A stretch of DNA of 64,000 nucleotides from Opeltia flavorubescens (lineage: Eukaryota; Ascomycota; Lecanoromycetes; Teloschistales; Teloschistaceae), in assembly GCA_000442125.1 (NCBI GenBank), contig KE546976.1, positions 1,302,001-1,366,000 on the forward strand. The letters run 5' to 3'. Below the pieces are notes generated by a model that was not told the origin of the DNA, searched no databases, and was given only the letters and a program-made list of their open reading frames with translations. Positions 1 to 12,600 of the stretch are shown piece by piece. Positions within the stretch are counted from its first letter, which is position 1; every line of letters begins with the position of its first letter. Position numbers and translations under genes: made by a program.

Positions 1-2424
1 GGATCATTTGCAACTGCAGATTTGTTCGCACCTCATCCCACCATCAAGAACGCTTGGAAATACCATTCAAGGGCTGATTCTCAATTGACTCTAATTACCG
101 GCAAGAAGTTTGACCCAGCACCTTTAGAAGCTGCAATCTCTTCACATGATCTCTTGAGTGATGTGTTGATCTTTGGAAATGGAAAGCAATCACCTGGGGC
201 TTTGTTGTTTCGTTCGGAAAAATCCAAAAATATGGACGGAGCTCGCTTGTTAGCCAAAATTTGGCCAACGATTGATAGACTGAATAAAGAGGGGCAGGCT
301 CACACAAGGCTTTCAAGGAAGCTGCTGATTGCTATGGATCCCGAATCGCCAGAATTGGAAAAGAGCAGCAAAGGTACCACCCTACGCACCCAAGCTGAGA
401 ACCGATACCGCCAGTTGATCGAGGCTGCCTACAATCCATCGGGCGATGTGAGCAATGGATCCAGCCGATCATGCAAAGAAATCATCCTTGAGCATGAGAT
501 ACCTACAGCCATCATGAAAGTTATCAATGAGGTCGTTGGGAACGGTGATCGAATACCTGACGATGTTGACTTATTCTCATACGGTGTGGACTCTGTTGCC
601 TGTATGACTATTCGAGCTAGATTACAGGCAGTCAGTGAACATTCCGACACTATGAGAGTAATATCTGACACGGCTGTAGACAGTACTTGGGCCAGAAGCG
701 TCAGAGCTACCGCTGAATATTATCTATGACTGCGGAAACATTAACAGGTGATCGATATACCTTATGAAGGCAAAGGATATAAGCTAATGCCGATACACAG
801 GCTTTCGAGGTATCTGCTTGACGTCCGTCAAGATCGTGCTACAAAGTCAGAAAACGAACTAGAATCGATGAGAAATCTCGTGGATCAGTACAGCAAAATC
901 CACTCCCAGCCAATTGAGCCTCGGAATGAGACAGCAAATGATCAAGATAGTAGAGAAGAGCCTGGCCAGTCTCCACCGCCAGCAGCGGAACACGTGGTAC
1001 GTCATCTGATATACCGTGTACTTTGCTTCGTCGTCAATGAGTACTCTTTGTGACTTCCGGATTCAACATGGATGTTGTGCGCCCCAAGAACGGTTACTGA
1101 TTCATTTCGCCAGATCCTTACTGGTGCAACTGGTACCCTCGGCGCCCATATACTCTATCTTCTCCGCTCTTCCTCAACCTTTTTCCGCATCACCTGCCTT
1201 GTCCGCGCCGCTTCCCCTCTTGCAGCTCATGAGCGAGTTAGTAAATCCCTAATAGCAAGAGGAAACCCTGGTCTTCCATCTTTCTCAACCTCTTCTCCTT
1301 GTGCTACCACTACAACTCAACCAAATCCCCTTGACGCCTCCTCGCCTCACGTTGTCTGCCTCCCGACCACATTCTCTCACCCAACCATGGGTCTCGACAC
1401 CGCAGCATACACCGACCTCGCCAAAACATCATCTCTCATCATCCACGCCGCATGGGCCGTCAACTTCACCGCCCGCCTGCGCTCCTTCGAAAAAGACCAC
1501 ATTGCAGGCCTTTCCCACCTCCTCTCTCTCTCCCTCGCCTCTTCCTCATACCATAACTCATCGCCCCGCCAACCACAAACTCCTCAACCGCGCTTCCTGT
1601 TCCTCTCCTCCACGGCTTCCGTGACCTTGTTCCCCTCTAACGGAAACCTGATCCCGGAACGCTTATCCCGTAATCCAGAGGATGCAAGCCCATTGGGTTA
1701 TAGTCGTAGTAAATGGGTCGCGGAGCAGATTTGCAATAATTTCCATAATCACCTTCATCCCTCGACCTCTTCCTCGACTTCGTCCCCGAGACCGAATATC
1801 GCTATCCTCAGAATCGGCCAACTTTGCGGCGATACCCAGCAGGGGATATGGAATATGAGTGAAGCCTACCCGCTCATGCTTTCTACAGCGCCGGTCTTGC
1901 ATGTTTTGCCGGATCTGGGTAAGATGCCGCTGGATTGGATGCCTGTGGATAGGGCGGCGGAGGCGGTTGTGCAGATCGCTGAGAGTTTGGCCGCTGGTGG
2001 TAGTGGAGATGGAGATGGAGATGGGAATGTTGAAGAGGGAAAGCAGGAGGTTCCGGTTTTTCATATCCTGAACCCGCATACTAGTCCTACATGGAAGGAT
2101 TTGGTGAACATTGTTCAGCGCCTTTCACCGGGCTTGGAGGTTGAGGCTCTTCCGAAGAGGGAGTGGTTGGAGAAATTGGTGAGTTGGGAGGGGGAGTTGC
2201 CGGCGAAGAAACTGGTGGGGCTTTGGAGGGAGGGGTTTAGTGGTGAGGAGGATGTTGATGATAATGGAGAAGTTAGTGAGGATGGAGGAGGGGGCTTGAA
2301 GTTAGAAATTGAGAAGGCGAAGGGTGTTAGTGCTGTTATGAGGGATGTGCAGGCTTTGGACGAGGGGATTCTGGGGAAGATGTGGATGTGGATTCTTGGG
2401 CAGGTTGATAAGGGAGGGAAGTAG
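1..2424 (+). CDS. NRPS-like adenylate-forming reductase (A-PCP-R), 3' part
   Basis: Partial gene; the 5' end lies outside the window. Proposed exons are 1-634, 684-747, 801-996 and 1114-2424, all joining in phase (734 codons plus stop). The first exon carries the C-terminal part of an adenylation domain (NAWKYHSRADSQ and the late SSKGT motif). A phosphopantetheine carrier follows (DLFSYGVDSVACM; Ser is the attachment site), continued over the introns as LPLNIIYDCGNINRLSRYLL. The last exon is a thioester-reductase domain of the short-chain dehydrogenase type, with NADPH loop LTGATGTLGAH and a YSRSK catalytic Tyr/Lys. Such enzymes activate a carboxylic acid, load it on the carrier and release it reductively as an aldehyde or alcohol; the alpha-aminoadipate reductase family is the best-known relative. 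The substrate cannot be read here. There is no condensation domain in the visible part. A convergent aldo/keto reductase follows, which could reduce an aldehyde product (inference). Confidence 0.9.
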
Positions 2425-2634
2425 GGATTTGGTGAGAGCTACCAGCTTATGACAGGGGATGGACGAAAAAGGTAATGTTTTGAGGACAAAGGGGGTTGGG
2501 GGCGGACAATTGATACTAGATTTCTATGCATTAATACTTGTCCTTCAGTCTCGCTTTTACATCATGTCCTCAACAAAACAAAACACATTCTGTGATCCAT
2601 GAGCTGATTCAAACCCCTTTAATTCTGGCAACCA

Positions 2635-3574
2635 TCACGAATTATCAACAGCCTGCACAATCGCCCCCTTCCACCCCTGATCCAAACCATCCAACGTACT
2701 CATATCCCCCTCATCCAAATCAAACCCATACACATCCGCATTCGCCTTGATCCTCGAGGGCGTATCGCTCTTAGGCAACGGAACCCATCCCTTCTGCAGG
2801 CAATATCTGATCAGAACCTGTCCAGTCGTCTTACTATGTTTCTTCGAAATCGAAACAAGTGTCTCATCGTATGCTTTCATGTTTCGAACGAGTGGACAAT
2901 AGGCTTGTATGACGATCTTTTGAGAGTTGCAGTAGTCGACGATTTCTCGTTGTTGGTTCCAGGGATGGAGCTATGTGGAGAAGCTAGGTCAGCCGAGATT
3001 CTGGGGCAAGGAGAGTGGTTACAGGGAGGGGGGAAAAGATCAAATTTACCTCAATCTGATTAACCTGCGGCGGCCAAATCTTCGCATACTCCTTCATCTC
3101 CTCAATATGTCCGATCCCAAAATTACTCACACCAATACTCCTCGCCTTCTTCTTCTCCACCAATTTCTCCAACGCTTGCCACAATTCCTTCCTCCCTGCG
3201 CTTCCACTACTCGGACTATGTATCAAAAACAAATCCACATACCCCCCCTCGCTGGGGTCGATGTTCTTCACACTCTCGACGCATTTTTGATAGGTTTTTT
3301 CCGGGGAGCCTCCGGACGAGAGGATCTTGGTCGTGAGAAAGACTTCTGAGCGCTGGAGCCCGGATTTCTGGACGGCGGAGCCCATTTCCGATTCGTTACG
3401 GTAGAATTGGGCGGAGTCGATGTGGCGGTATCCGGCTTTTAGGGCGGTGAGGCATGAGGTTACGCATACGTGAGGAGGGGATTGGTAGATTCCGAAACCG
3501 AGGCGGGGCATGGTGAGGGTTGAGTTTATGAGGGGGATTGTGGAGGTTAGGGAGAGGGAGGAGGAGGGCGGCAT
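2635..3574 (-). CDS. Aldo/keto reductase
   Basis: Two exons, 3050-3574 and 2635-2970, separated by a 79 bp phase-0 intron, give 286 aa, normal for the AKR superfamily. The classic tetrad is visible: Asp53 and Tyr58 in GYRHIDSAQFYRNE, Lys83 in FLTTK and His119 in LFLIHSP. Further family landmarks are MPRLGFGIYQS near the N-terminus, RSIGVSNFG, and the late cofactor-binding region LPKSDTPSRIKAN. It is expected to be a cytosolic NADPH-dependent carbonyl reductase. It lies tail-to-tail with the NRPS-like reductase with about 210 bp between stops, so it may act on that enzyme's aldehyde product, but this is inference. The start is the first ATG of the open exon, and the family N-terminus STIPLINSTLTMPRLGFG follows at once. 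Confidence 0.93.
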
Positions 3575-4574
3575 ATTGGAGGAGTCTTTGCTATAGTAGG
3601 CTTCTGCGGCGGCGCGGCCTTTGTCTGTTGTTTGGAATTCCGCGGGGAGGGGTTGGTGATGGGGGTGGAGATGTCTGTTTGTATGTTAGTCAGATGGTGG
3701 AGAAAATGTCATTGGGACATGACTTACGACTGCGGGCCTGATACCATGGTTGCTTGAATGGAATAAAGGCAATTTGTGGTACCGAGTACGAAGTTGCTGG
3801 ATCGAAAAACAGTGTTGATGACGCCATTGAGTGTTCTGATGCAATCTTTATCGATAAGATTCTGTGTCTCCACGCTAAACCTTCTTCAGCCATCACTGGC
3901 ACGACTAGGGTTGGCTACAGAATATCACTCAGTTGAGACCGAGACACTCACATGCTGTGTGCCGTCGAAATCATGCCGCTTGCACTCCAAGCATTGATCC
4001 AATATGGCTACCATCATACCCACTTACATGCCATAGGATCTTATAAACCAAGGCTCGACCATGATCTCTTTTAAGGGGGTTCAATCTGCCTTTGCTCGTC
4101 TCGATGATTTGTTTGCAATCGTCTGTCGTGAATTTTCCTGGAATCTCGCCATTGTGCTTTGTAATCGCTTCTCTTGCTCGTTGTTTCCTCGAAAACGAAC
4201 GTATCCTACATTCTGGGAATATATTCGATGATCGGCGATGGAGCGCAGATTCTCGGCCGATCTGGAGTAGCCAGAATGTTCACACACCCTGTCAGACGGC
4301 TCTATCCGGATGCATCCAATACAACTTATCGCTGATATGCGATCCTCCTGTGTCGTTGCCGCCCAGCTTTCGCTTATACCCGGTGTGCTGCAAGGTACAG
4401 GTAAGATGCCTAAAATCGACAGGTTCTCGGTGACAGCCGACCGTTTGCACGCGCAGATCAGTTAACCGCGAGGAGATACCTCGAATCATAGAAGGTCAAG
4501 AATCCATTGATTCTGTTTATTGTCTCGCAATTGACTCGTGCTTCTTTGCGTAGCCTGCGCTATACGAAATAACG
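3575..4574. other. Intergenic, no gene seen
   Basis: About 1 kb between the divergent aldo/keto reductase and the secreted-protein gene. Only short overlapping ORFs without recognisable motifs are present. It presumably holds both promoters. Confidence 0.5.
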
Positions 4575-5516
4575 ATGTACGCCACCTCGACGATCGCTTG
4601 TTTTATCTACTTCGTATTCCCTACCATAGCCTTTTCCACTCAACTTCCTCCCCAAGGAAACTGCGCGACTTGCCTTCCAAATCCGCTAGCGGAAATATAC
4701 CCTCACAACGTCACAGGCACCATCAACGCAACGACCGCCGTCCTCCTCGTTCCACTCTCCTACGCTCAGTCCCTTCTCCCTTCCAACCTTTCAAACTCGA
4801 TTCTCAATCACTCTTACACCCAGTTCAATATACCTCCTTACCTATACCCCATCGTCGTCGAAGCCGCCATCGACCATGACATTCGTTACAACAACTCTGC
4901 CGCCCTTGCTGATTTTTCCTCCCTCAGGATCGAATTTCCCTTCATAGATCTTCTTGGCGACGGCTACAGCAACTTCAGATATACCAGCTACATATATCTC
5001 TCACCCAGTATCCCTCAAGCCACACATGGGATAGAAGCATACGGTATCACTACACAACCCGCTTGGTTCGATCCGCCAGATGCACCCTATAGACCCAAAC
5101 CAAACTTCAACCGGGAGGAATTCTTATTTACAGTATTCACTCGCGTCTCCTCCCCTGCTCCTCGCAGGTATACTCAACAAGCCGAAGCTTTGCTTCGCTT
5201 CCACGACACCCATTCTATCTCGCCCTTCCCGCTCTCCTTCTACAAAAATGTAACCAATCAGCCCCTTTTCGGTAATAATTCCGATCTCTGCGACAATCAG
5301 ATCTCTTTCTGGAACACTACCATATCTACTGGTCCACATGCGCCACAAGTTGTGATTGGGGGGATGATGGTGCCCTCGGACGTACTGCCAAGGCGGAAGA
5401 GATTCTATAGAGGTGTCAATGGAATCAGGGCTCAGAGAGCGTTTTTGGAGAACAATTATCGGAATTGTGAGGAATTGAAGGGCTATGGGGGAACAGGAGA
5501 CGGGGATTCGGGGTAG
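4575..5516 (+). CDS. Secreted glycoprotein, possibly acetoacetate-decarboxylase-fold
   Basis: Single-exon gene of 313 aa. The N-terminus (MYATSTIACFIYFVFPTIAFS) is a clear signal peptide. The rest is rich in N-glycosylation sequons (NVT, NAT, NLS, NHS, NNS, NVT, NNS, NTT), so it is secreted or cell-surface. The central part, LEFPF-like RIEFPFIDLLGDGYSNFRY followed by IEAYGI, recalls fungal extracellular proteins that I associate loosely with the acetoacetate decarboxylase superfamily. No catalytic lysine can be assigned with confidence, so the family call is tentative. There is no transmembrane segment after the signal peptide and no obvious GPI tail. It is a neighbour of the reductase pair and could belong to the same locus. 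Confidence 0.75.
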   Translation: MYATSTIACFIYFVFPTIAFSTQLPPQGNCATCLPNPLAEIYPHNVTGTINATTAVLLVPLSYAQSLLPSNLSNSILNHSYTQFNIPPYLYPIVVEAAIDHDIRYNNSAALADFSSLRIEFPFIDLLGDGYSNFRYTSYIYLSPSIPQATHGIEAYGITTQPAWFDPPDAPYRPKPNFNREEFLFTVFTRVSSPAPRRYTQQAEALLRFHDTHSISPFPLSFYKNVTNQPLFGNNSDLCDNQISFWNTTISTGPHAPQVVIGGMMVPSDVLPRRKRFYRGVNGIRAQRAFLENNYRNCEELKGYGGTGDGDSG

Positions 5517-6689
5517 AGGAGAACCAAACACTAAGTTGGCCTTAGGGATGGTAACACAAGTCTTATCTGACAAGGTCACTGAGCATACACTTCCAACACA
5601 GATAATACGCTGCTCTCCATGCCGTTCATCTTCCTATCCTATAAAGACTTATCACGGAGTTCTCTTAGATCCAAGTCCCCTGCCCACTCCTCCTATTCCA
5701 ATTTCATTGTCACGATATGGGAAATTATGCTACGTGGTGAATCTCAATTGACGTCATTTTGTGTGCCCATGTTTGATCTTTCTTGGAATAGAGAACCCAG
5801 CACAAAGAATGATTTTGAATGATACTATTGTCCAGCATTATGCACGTCTGCCGCTCCTTCAATCTTCAGGTGAGCAAAATTCTCGAAACCGCTTAGAGCG
5901 CGGCCGGACTTCGGCGGAAAACTCTCTACGCTAAGCCTTTTCAAGATTTTCATTTTCGTTAATATTGAACAGCTGGCAGAGGTGCCAGGAATGGAATAGC
6001 ACCTGTCTTTAGAACGCGCTTTGGCACCCGAATACTACTAGATATGCTGTACGATCATTCAGTAGTGACCCTTATATTCGTTTGTATTTCTTGGAAAATA
6101 TATGAGCCATATGATCAGGAGCGCTATGCAAACCACATGGGCAACCTTTTGTGCAAATATAGACTGACTTTGGCTGGAAATCGAGGTGTCGTGTTCGCCT
6201 CTTCTCACTTTCTTTGCTACCACGGGGCCTGTGTTCATCATTACCCAGCACGTAGCTTGCCTAAATGTTCATGGTTTTAATACTTGCTCATTCTCTGTTC
6301 TCGAGCCGTTTGGAAGGCTCAAAATCTGCTCATTCAGCAAATTTTGCAAGACCCGGAATAATTATTTAAGCATTTTTACCGTTCGAGTCCAAGTCTCGCA
6401 ATTACATGTAGTTGGTCCAATTGGACGCAGTGAGTAGATGACTCAAGGTTTCGTATATATTCGCTACCCATATTTCCACTTCTGATTTCTCCCTTCTCAC
6501 ATTTCCTTTTGACATTGGAAACATATACAAAGATTACTATATAAGACAATCGCTTTCATTATCACTATCTCACCTTTAGCAGTCTATCTTACGTTGCCCT
6601 AGTATCGAAGGTATTACGTTCGCTGACAAACCTGAAACATCTGCTCGCCATATCTTGCGCCCTTGTGGACAACAAGATTCTTGGAAGAA
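5517..6689. other. Intergenic, no gene seen
   Basis: About 1.2 kb with only short ORFs. The 6470-6600 part is pyrimidine-rich and includes TATATAAG near 6538, a plausible promoter/leader for the F-box-like gene. Nothing else stands out. Confidence 0.4.
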
Positions 6690-7976
6690 ATGGGAAACGT
6701 CAATCTAGGCTTAGGAGAGTTTGCCCGACTACCACTTGAACTCCGCGATGAGGTTTGGGAATTCCTACCTCTCAAAAGCCGGTTTGGACTTCTCCGCACA
6801 AGTCGTCAAATATATGCAGAGAACATATTGAATCTATACAAAGACATTGACCTACATTTCATTATCCAACCAAAATACGAATACAAGTCTTGGCTTATCA
6901 TTGAATCTACGAAAGATATATGGTCAATTGAGGACTTTAACCGTGCAATCACTCTCGGCCTCGACAAGATTCCTTTCGAGAGGTTAAGGAAGATCCGAAT
7001 TAATGTTGAAGCTCCTGATCTCAATGACCCAGGACAACTGATCTGCCTACACAATAAATGTTTGAGCCTTGCTGAGCTGCTCGGGAGAGCTAAACACGGC
7101 CTTCCCCATGTGGAAATCAATCTCTTAACCTCGGATACGGGAAACTGGGGTTCTGAAAGCCAACCGCAACGCAGTATGATATATGACGGTAATTCATGGT
7201 TTATTTACGACTATGAGATGACCCTGCACGCCTTTTGTTGCTTGCGTTATGCCAGATCCGCCAAGGTTTGCATACCAGCCGGATATGACGAGCCACACTA
7301 CAGCGTCGGGAATTTTGAAAGAGGCCTGGTCCGAAAGGAGCCGTTTGGGACGGTGATGACTCGCAACCATTTAAACGACTTTGACGACAGCGAGCTCCAG
7401 GAAGAAACGAACGGCATTTTTATTGACATGGACTTGAGTCTGGACGTACTGCCTGGACATACAGCCAATATGATGCGTCTCGACCGCTTCAGTCATTGGT
7501 ATATCGACAGAATCGGTGGCAAATCACCCTACGAGCAGCGGTACAAAAGTATGATGAAAGAATGGGCGGGGTCGACTGATGAAGAGATGGTAACGAATAG
7601 TCTCCAATGGAGATTTGGCGCCATGAGAGCTTTCGATCCTTCACGACGAGATCGTATAGACAGCTGGTCAGAGCGGGTACGAAAGGAACATTGTAAAGCC
7701 AGGGGCATTCTGTACAAACCTCAGCCATTCAAGCTGGAATGGGATGAAAGGGAATGGTACCACATGTATGATCTTAAAGGCATCCCTCCCTTCGATTCCG
7801 ACGAATTTGCATATGTGGTCAGTCCTCCGAGGAGACAGGAGGCTGTCATGGAGGGATACGAGAAGACCTTTGCTGGAAAGATTCGACGCTGGGAGGGTGG
7901 AAGTCAGTTGCACGTCGCTGATTGCGGCGTTGCAATCCATGTACGACGTGTGCTGCGTTGTAAGAACTGGATTTAG
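6690..7976 (+). CDS. F-box-like / hypothetical protein
   Basis: Single open frame of 428 aa from ATG 6690; the frame is open a little further upstream but without an ATG. Residues about 10-50 (FARLPLELRDEVWEFL, then FGLLRTSRQIYAE) have the pattern of the F-box-like N-terminal domains common in ascomycete proteins of unknown function: Leu-Pro, Glu-Leu-Arg, a Trp-containing helix, and a Leu-x-x-Thr/Cys-Arg-x-Ile/Val-Tyr motif. The remainder has no recognised repeat or enzyme motif. If it is a true F-box protein it would recruit substrates to an SCF ubiquitin ligase through Skp1, but the C-terminal substrate region is anonymous. Confidence 0.75.
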   Translation: MGNVNLGLGEFARLPLELRDEVWEFLPLKSRFGLLRTSRQIYAENILNLYKDIDLHFIIQPKYEYKSWLIIESTKDIWSIEDFNRAITLGLDKIPFERLRKIRINVEAPDLNDPGQLICLHNKCLSLAELLGRAKHGLPHVEINLLTSDTGNWGSESQPQRSMIYDGNSWFIYDYEMTLHAFCCLRYARSAKVCIPAGYDEPHYSVGNFERGLVRKEPFGTVMTRNHLNDFDDSELQEETNGIFIDMDLSLDVLPGHTANMMRLDRFSHWYIDRIGGKSPYEQRYKSMMKEWAGSTDEEMVTNSLQWRFGAMRAFDPSRRDRIDSWSERVRKEHCKARGILYKPQPFKLEWDEREWYHMYDLKGIPPFDSDEFAYVVSPPRRQEAVMEGYEKTFAGKIRRWEGGSQLHVADCGVAIHVRRVLRCKNWI

Positions 7977-9668
7977 TTCGAGTACTACGCCGACAGGACG
8001 ATCAGCCCCCCGATAGACTGCCCTTGTATTCTATGCTAGGATGTAGGAAGACGAGTGGGCTTCGTCATCGGTAGGTCGATCTATATGTACGGGCGCGAAA
8101 GCAGTAGATACAACCAAATATAGTCATTACAGTTTTTGACTGAGTGTCTAGCTCGATCAATCTCCACGAGTCCTCATCCCAGACAAAATACCCGAGCCCT
8201 AGTAAGAATCCATTCAAAAGCTCCAACGCGCCCCACATCAAATGTTACGTCTAAGTCATGAAGAACTCACGATATCGTAAATTCGTCAACTCGATATACC
8301 TAAATAGTTCCCGGGTATCCGTGCCTCGTATCTAACGCGAGCTTGTCAGGTGAAAACTCTCGATTTCGAGAAGTCGTTAGGTCGATATCCTCGAGTGATT
8401 TTGAAGCATTCATCACCCATCGACCAATACTTGGCCGGATTCACGCCTTGTGGCGAAAATTCACGATGTTGTGAAGTCGTTCTATCGATATCCTCGAGTA
8501 ATTCCCAAATATCCGACTTCAGTCAATAGAACCTCGTTCGAATATTCCATCTTGAATTTAGGATGTGCATCCCTGCCAGGCTTCTAAGACCAAATTGAAA
8601 AACTCTCGATACCGTTAAGTTGTTTCATCGATATGTTCATTTACTCGTAAACAAGCATTCCCAATACGCCAGTAAGAATTCAATCGTGATCCTTACAACT
8701 GACGAAATTTCGCGACATGTCAGTCGCGCAGCGCTATGTAAACCTCCCTCCGTTTCCACCAATTCGTATACTTTCATCGTTCGCCATGACCCAATTCGAG
8801 CACCGAGTTGACGATATGAAAAACCCTCGACATCGTGAAGTCGTTTCATCGACTTCGTTCATTGTTCGGAAAAAAAAGGATCCCTTGATGCGCTAAGAGG
8901 ACTACAAGGCTTAGGTATGCAATGATCGTGCCTTTCGTACCTCTCAATATCTTAATCGCGATTCACGGCAACGCTCTAGGTTTTCTTCCAGGTTCCACCG
9001 TTCTATATACTTCCGTTTTCCTTATTTCCCGTTCTGGCAATCTCCATGCTCCGCGTCTTTCTTCGATTTCGACGTCGATCTCAACCTCAACCTCGACAAC
9101 AAAGAACATTCCATCTTCCCCTATAATCCGAACAAAGACATTGTCCACCCCAACACATACCCAAAATGACACGTTCTCCTCTCCCTACCAATTTCCCTTT
9201 TCGTCCCCTCTACAACAGAGATATATATCACAAAACTTTCATCTCTGTCCGAATACCATTGTTCAACTTTCAACACGAATCTCAAGTCCAACACACAGTT
9301 TCTATACACCATTTCTCCCTAAATTCGTCGCGATGGAGATACACCAATTTCCCCTTCTGGGTGTTCCTGTTGCATATACATCACTTTTCTTTTGTTTTTT
9401 CGGAGAAACGACACATCACTGGGGAGAAAGGTACTTATTCCCTTTCTTCGTCCTGCGGAGTCTTCTGTTCTTTTTTTCTTACTACCATAATCCACAATTA
9501 TCTCTCAGACAGTGTTGCAGATTTTCGAGTATCAGGAAAAACATTCGGACGACATACTTATCGTGTTGCTACTTTCATACGGAACACTCACGTTCAAGCT
9601 GCTTAGGATTGAGGACTCCGTGCAACATTGTCTCGAAAACACTGTAGCGGCAAAGCTCGTCGGAGAAG
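7977..9668. other. Intergenic: repeat cluster, then C/T-rich leader of gene A
   Basis: No convincing gene. The left part (8261-8862) carries a degenerate repeat, listed separately. The right part (about 9000-9660) is strongly C/T-rich and has overlapping low-complexity frames rich in Ser, Thr, Pro and Phe. It looks like a long pyrimidine-rich promoter and 5' leader for the gene starting at 9669, not coding sequence. Confidence 0.5.
8261..8862 (+). repeat. Five dispersed copies of a degenerate 45-60 bp repeat
   Basis: Copies lie at about 8261-8320, 8351-8400, 8454-8516, 8596-8640 and 8816-8862. The shared core is an A-rich start (GAAAACTCTCG), then AT.TCGTGAAGTCGTT, then TCGATATCCTCGAGT. Copies 1 and 3 also share a right extension (TTCCC...TATCCG). 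The spacers of about 30-180 bp are unrelated to each other. The core contains small palindromes such as ATCGAT. It could be a decayed satellite or a set of regulatory sites; no protein frame runs through it. Confidence 0.7.
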
Positions 9669-12600
9669 ATGTCGAACGTTGGTGGAGACAAGCGGAAGCG
9701 GAACACACCCGAAGTGGAGCAGAATAAGAGATCGAGACTTGGACCGCAGGCAGTTGGACACAGATATACTGACGCTCATCATCGTCAACAGCTGAGCCAC
9801 GGTCAGTATCCGAGCGCCTGGGTTGGTCAAGGTAATGTTTCTCTTTCGTATGAAGAGGCATTTTCATTAACCTTGAGTCAAGGTGGATACTCAACTCAAA
9901 ATCCACCACCTCAAAGTCGTCAAGGGTCGGCACAGTCTCTAGACGAGCAAGAGGATCAGGAGCTGCGCGATCTTCGAGCTAGGCAGGAACGACGTCGACT
10001 GGCTCAACAGCAGGCCAATCGACCGGGGCAGCGATCTCAGGGTTCAGGGGCGACGCAACATTGTCGAGGGTATCAGCCGGCTCAGTCTCCATCTCTGGCA
10101 TACGGGTCCGGTGAACATCCGTTGGGTGGACGCGACAGTTCGAGTCCTATGCATGGCCATCTGCCTCAGCAGGCGGTACCTTCGGTCAATCTTTCGACAA
10201 AGCCAAGAGCACCAAGCTACGGCTATCCATCATTAGCATCTCAAGGCATAGCGCAACCACATCCATCGAGTCAAGCGCCTGTATCACCGTATACGACGAC
10301 CTCGGCAACGACTTTCACCTCTGAACAGCGAAGCCACAACACGCACTCGCAGGTGGGAAACCGAAACCGAATCACTCAGGCTCCTTCCAACCGAGTTTTT
10401 GGCACCAGTTACGATCGACAACCTCAGGGAGAAGAAATAGAATATGGCCTACCTGCTCCTCATTCTGGACCGTCAACGGATACCTACATTCCCTCTCATC
10501 ATTCGCCAGAGGACCAGCAACCCAGTAGTGATGGGGTAGATCTGCTTCAATATAGACCGTCACATAAAGGCTCGGGTCATTCCCGACGAGGAGGTGAGCA
10601 GCCTTTCTCCGCAATCAACGCTGACGACGACTTTTCTTTCTTGAACGATTTCAATGCTGCAGAAGGAACAGCTCGCGGTGTCGATGACATCTCAACGCCA
10701 GGTACATGGGATGCGGCTTATAATCCATACCCAAGCCAGCCCCAACAGCAGCAGCATGGCCCATTTTCAGATGCCCAAATGGCGACTTTGCTTCAGGATT
10801 ATCAACCCAATGACTGGGCTGCAGCTGGAGCGACTGCTCAACCAGTCAATCGGTATCAAACTCGGCAGTCTCATCCCACCCAGTGCTTGGGCAAACGTCC
10901 CCGGAACGATTTCGATAGCCCTGGCCTAGATGAAGAGGAGCAAGAAAATTCCGATGGAGATTCGGAGAAGCCTCAAACAAAGCGCCAGAGAAATCTTCGA
11001 CGTTTGAAAAAAGCTGGCAAGGAAATTGGAAGAGACGGCAAGCTGAAAGGCGAGGTGCATTGGGATGGGAGCAAGAATATGTACTGCTACATCAACGGCA
11101 AGGTAGAGCTGGCTGCGTATCACCACGAACGAAGGGATGTGCTTCTAGCCATTGCAGATAGGCGGGGGAGCTATAGTAAGTTAATTCGCTGACTTGAGAG
11201 AGTGATACTGACGATAGCAGGATTTCCTTCGGAACATGGCGCAGAAGACCATGATCGGATGGCCTACCATCCTGTATGTGCTCAATTCAACATGAAAGCT
11301 CGGAATGGGCGGCCAGACATATTGTATGAGGTGAGCGTTCCCCCATGGATTCGAAGCTTATTGAAAGAAAATGCTGACTGTGAGTTTGACAGTGGAATCC
11401 CCCGAATCAGAAGTCAATCGGAAAAGAACCTGGTTATATGCGTGATCCTATTGACAACAAAATTCTCTTGGATGTCGATAACCATCCAATCAAAAATTGG
11501 CCAGAACTTCCTGCGACTATCAGCGGTCAGATTGAAGGCATATGGATCGAATACTGGCACCGATTGAACCCATCAATCTCCAAGCCAGATATTGTTGCCA
11601 GGTGTCCCAAAGTTACTCAGAAACACGCGAGCGCGAAAAAGCACGAATTGACTTTAGCGGCATATGGAAACCGAGCACGTCGACATCGTGTTCTTATTGG
11701 CACTCGCGCATGGGACCCGAGGGAGGGCAGTTCGGAGATCCATGAAAAGCTCCATGGGTTGATGCCCAAACGCATCCAAGACGAAATCAAGAGCCACAAT
11801 AGCACCAAACAATGGCGCGACCTGACCAACGACGAGGTCGACATGATTCTAAGTGTCAATAAAAGCAAGGGTTCTGCGCTCAAACGGGCAGGGAATAAGA
11901 GACTCGCTGAAGATAAGAAGAAGGAGCGCGAAGATGCTCTCAGGCCTAGGACGCTGGAAGTTCAAGGAAGGATGGAGGCAGAGAAANAGCGGGAAGATGA
12001 GCAGTATGAACAACAACTGCGAGCCAAGGGAGGAGTAGATCCCAACGTTTGGCAGCCAATGTCGACCAACGGGAACCAGACTCAGGTGTCAGCTGCCAAT
12101 GCGCTTCCCAACTCTATCCATGATTCGAACGATCACCATCAGTTTGACTTTGCGGATGATTCCACGTTGATTGATCAGCCCTTTGAAGGAACAACTCTCA
12201 TCGAGGCCGAGACAATTGATCCTGCCATCACTAAAGTTTGCGCAGAGGAACTGAACAGCTCTCAAAATGGATATATGACAGCTCGTAAGTGGGCCTAGGC
12301 TATGGCCTTTGATCGCGGCGAGTTTGAAGCTGACCATGACCGACCAGCCAGCGTAGGGACTAAAGTTCCAGAGACTTCCTCAAGCGCTTCTTCGATCGAT
12401 GACCTCTTCGAAGAAGTTGACACTGGAAACAATGTCGATACAACTGCGGACGCTGACGTCAACGGAAAAGATGCCTCTCTAAATCCAAATATTACATTGA
12501 ACAAAGACGATGCCCCAGCAGATGATGAGCCTGAAGAATACTTTGCTGAAAGGCAGACGATTCTCGCGACTCAAGACCTTCCTACCATAGCGGCTAATAT

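Noticed and set aside
8922-9647. 241-codon plus-strand frame rich in Ser, Thr, Phe and Pro
   Set aside because: The sequence is C/T-rich with several overlapping open frames and no motif; it is better explained as the leader of gene A.
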